A DNA stretch of 64,000 nt from Bipolaris cookei (Eukaryota > Ascomycota > Dothideomycetes > Pleosporales > Pleosporaceae), in contig NRSV01000042.1 in NCBI GenBank assembly GCA_002286855.1, positions 186,001-250,000 of the forward strand, in the 5' to 3' direction. A program made the translations under genes and the position numbers. This document shows, in pieces, positions 61,328 to 64,000 of the stretch; position 1 is the stretch's first letter; the number at the start of each line of letters is the position of its first letter. The notes beneath the pieces were generated by a model that worked only from the letters and a program-made list of their open reading frames with translations, searched no databases and was not told the DNA's origin.

Positions 61328-62994
61328 ATGCTTTTCACCACTTCCCTGAGTCTTCTGGCTTTCCCAATAGGCCGGGCCATCGCCGGCTCAGTCAGTCTCC
61401 GCGACCAAGGTTCCACAATCCAAACTGCTCCCAATGTCACTATGTGTAATGGCAAGTTGTACACATATGAAAAGCTCGCAGGCTTCGGATCGGTAACGAG
61501 TGATGCTCGCGACAAATTCGGCGATACAATCGGTGGTATTGGAAGCGCCATCGCTTTCGAGAAGAAGTCATGGAAATACAACAACGGGATCTATGGGGGC
61601 GTGGTCTGGGGCTTGCCTGATCGTGGCTGGAATACGCAAGGAACACAAAACACTCAGACTAGACTCCACAAGTTCAGCGTCAAATTTACGCCAGTCGAAG
61701 CTACAGTGGCAAAGCCAGCAAGCCCAAACCTCCAGATCTCCTATTTGGACACTCTGCTTCTTGCTGGTCCTGATGGTACACCACTGACTGGCCTCGACCC
61801 TACCGATACCATCACGTACCCGGGATTCCCTGCTCTTCCCTTGTCAAGATGTAAGTTGCGAATACTAGCTCTGGGGAGTGTTTACTGACGAACGCAGATA
61901 CCGGTAACGGCTTTGGTCAAGCCGGTCCTGGCGGTGCTCGCATCTCTCTTGATACCGAAGGTCTAGTACTTGGGGACGACGGAACATTTTGGGTCAGTGA
62001 TGAGTATGCTGCCTATTTATACCAGTTCGACTGTCAAGGCAAAATGATCAAAGCGGTTCGCCCACCAGATGCTTTTGTTCCCCAACGCAACGGCACCGAC
62101 AGCTTCAGCGCTGATTCCCCACCTATCTACGACCCTGAGTTTCAGATTGTACCTGGTGACCCTACAAGCGGTCGAGGCAACAATCAAGGTTTGGAGGCAC
62201 TCACTGCCAGCCCGGACGGCAAGTATTTGTATACGATGCTTCAAAGTGCCACCATCTTGGATGGTGGCAGCTCTGGGAAGAAGCGTCGCAACACACGTCT
62301 CCTCAAGTACCGTGTTAAGGACAAAAAGACAACTTTGGAGGCTGAATACGTCGTTCAACTACCACTTGTCTCTACAGGACGTGTTGCTAGTCAGTCGGAG
62401 ATGCATTATATTTCGGAAACACAATTCCTTGTTCTCGCACGCGACTCAAACGCTGGTCAAGGTACTGAAAGTACAGAATCTCTCTACCGCAATGCCGATG
62501 TGATTGATATCTCAAATGCTACCAACGTTGTGGGAACAGCTGTCGATGCCCTAGACGGACAGGTTGCTAGCAAGGATGGTGAGCTGAAGAGCAATGTTGT
62601 ACCTGTTACTTACTGTCCATGGCTTTCCTACAACAACAATGACGAGCTGGGAAAGTTTGGTCTGCACAACGGTGGCGAGCAAGATTCAAAGCTGCTCAAC
62701 GAAAAGTGGGAGAGCTTCGCCTTGTTACCAGTCGACAAGAAAGACGAGATTGGTAGGAGTGATAGGACGAGTAAGGATGAAGGAAAGCAGTACTACCTCG
62801 TGTCTTTCGCAGACAACGACTTTATCACACAGAACGGTAAGCCGGGCTGCTGAAATTTGGTGACGTTCAACTAATGCTCTACAGGTTACATCAATTTCGG
62901 GCAGAATCAGTACGCGGACGCAAGCGGGAATAACATTGACACTCAGGTTCTTGTTTTCAAAGTCAAGCTACCCAAGGGGGCAAATCCACTCTAG
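61328..62994 (+). CDS. Secreted esterase-like protein of the phytase-like domain family
   Basis: Extracellular beta-propeller-type protein of the esterase-like/phytase-like family; the reaction of fungal members is not settled. Three exons (61328-61850, 61898-62836, 62885-62994) give 523 residues, with both introns in phase. There is a signal peptide in the first ~20 residues (MLFTTSLSLLAFPIGRAIAG). Family motifs include WGLPDRGWNTQGTQ, then after intron 1 ARISLDTEGLVLGDDGTFWVSDEY. NNQGLEALTASPDGKYLYTMLQS and the C-terminal YLVSFADNDFITQNG follow. Several N-glycosylation sites are present. Phosphatase activity on phytate should not be assumed. Confidence 0.85.
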
Positions 62995-63212
62995 ACCTGC
63001 GATGGGATTAAGCACAGTGTTTAAGAGGAAGAAGTATGTAGTACATAGTATGTAGTATCTATGTATGTACTATACACACAGAAGGCTAGTGGAGGGCCAG
63101 CGCACAGACGGCATGTGATTGGCCCTGAAGCTGGATCCTGGACCTTATGTTGATGTGGCATCTCAACCAAGTTGGAGTTTCAAACTCCAATTCCTTCCAC
63201 CAAGTTGAAAAC

Positions 63213-64000
63213 ATGGGGAGAAAGCACATGTCGTCCCTTGCCCTGATACTTCCCCTCCTCGCCAGCACTGTAGATGCGGCATCAGACCCCGCCCGGCCGC
63301 GGGGTGTGGGTCCGGAGTGTATGTTGCACCCAAGGAAGCTCATGAACAGCTGCAATGGACGGAGCTCTGCATGCTGACAGCCAATGTCTAGTTGCAAAGT
63401 ACTACAAGGACGCCGAGACATTTACTTGCATCTCGAATCCTGCCATCAAGCTCCCCATTGCCCGTCTGAACGACGACTACTGCGACTGCCCCGATGGCTC
63501 TGATGAGCCTGGCACCGCGGCCTGCTCCTATCTCTCGCCCCTCTCCCCACCTCAGCCGCTGAGCGTCGAGGGCAAAGATGTCAACACGACGCCTGCCCTT
63601 CCAGGCTTCTACTGCAAGAATAAGGGCCATCAGCCCAGCTACATTCCCTTTATCAGCGTCAACGACGGTGCCTGCGATTATGAGTTTTGCTGCGACGGGA
63701 GCGATGAGTACGAACACATCGGCGGTATCAAGTGCGAAGACCGCTGTGCGGTTATTGGAAAGGAATGGAGGAAGGCGGACGAGGCGAGACAGAAGAGCCT
63801 GGCTGCTGCCAAACAGCGGCGGAAGGAGCTGGTGGCCGAGGCCGGACGCCTACGCAAGGAGGTCGAGGACCGCATCCAGACCCTCAAGGCTCAAATTGAA
63901 GGCGCAACACTAAAGGTTGACGGGCTGACAAAGAGTCTGGCTGAGATTGAGAGGGCAGAGCGTGGCAAGGTGGTCAAGAGCGCTGGCAAGGGCGGCAAGG
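63213..64000 (+). CDS. GTB1: Glucosidase II beta subunit, 5' part, cut by window edge
   Basis: Non-catalytic subunit of ER glucosidase II, needed for trimming glucose from N-glycans during folding quality control. Exon 1 is 63213-63318 and exon 2 starts at 63392; the join rebuilds GVGPEFAKYYKD. The signal peptide ends near TVDAAS (ATG 63213, with 63228 as an alternative start). Two LDL-receptor class A-like cysteine modules follow: DDYCDCPDGSDEPG and CDYEFCCDGSDEYE. Then comes a Lys/Glu-rich coiled coil beginning WRKADEARQKS that runs to the end of the window. The C-terminal MRH lectin domain lies outside. Confidence 0.92.

Noticed and set aside
56858..62994. RiPP (dikaritin) cluster around the UstYa-like gene
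   Set aside because: Neighbours are a disordered protein, an esterase-like protein and GTB1; no repeated-core precursor peptide was found in the translated frames here.

Overview
The window is nuclear DNA of a filamentous ascomycete, most likely a dothideomycete of the Pleosporales type. The evidence is short introns (about 45-115 nt, GT..AG, often with a visible CTAAC/CTGAC branch site), divergently paired fungal FAS2/FAS1 genes, and typical fungal orthologues (NIC96, PFK, RPT6, VNX1-like antiporter, BRL1/BRR6, GTB1). Stop codons explicable as C-to-T changes, several of them CpA to TpA, suggest repeat-induced point mutation (RIP). The species assignment is inference. Gene models were made by joining exons by hand at GT..AG sites and checking phase.

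Left arm (1-19.5 kb), gene-dense and ordinary: the 3' part of NIC96, phosphofructokinase, a short-chain dehydrogenase, an MFS transporter, the proteasome ATPase RPT6 diverging from a large VNX1-like cation/H+ antiporter, and a PA-TM-RING ubiquitin ligase. All of these look intact.

Middle (19.5-37.6 kb), accessory, repeat-rich and partly AT-rich. Between 20.97 and 25.65 kb there is a nest of mobile elements. It holds two nearly identical inverted copies of a tRNA-headed SINE, a Fot1/pogo-like transposon that the SINE split and whose two halves now lie on opposite strands 3 kb apart, and a Tc1-like transposase interrupted by a 68-bp hAT-type MITE with an 8-bp target duplication. It also holds a 174-bp foldback element with perfect 53-bp arms and a scrap of a fungal rhodopsin-domain gene. 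The layout is best explained by an inversion between the two SINEs. Beyond it lie a cAMP-receptor-like GPCR, an orphan ORF, and two decayed genes: an Old Yellow Enzyme oxidoreductase with two nonsense codons and an astacin-type metalloprotease with four.

Right arm (37.6-64 kb), gene-dense again: both subunits of cytosolic fatty acid synthase transcribed away from a shared 1.4-kb promoter, BRL1/BRR6, a CYP52-like P450, a UstYa-family (DUF3328) gene next to a 5'-truncated third SINE copy, a serine-rich unknown gene with one in-frame TAG, a secreted esterase-like phytase-family protein, and the start of the glucosidase II beta subunit. FAS and a fatty-acid-hydroxylase-type P450 lie close together, but nothing else suggests a dedicated metabolite cluster.
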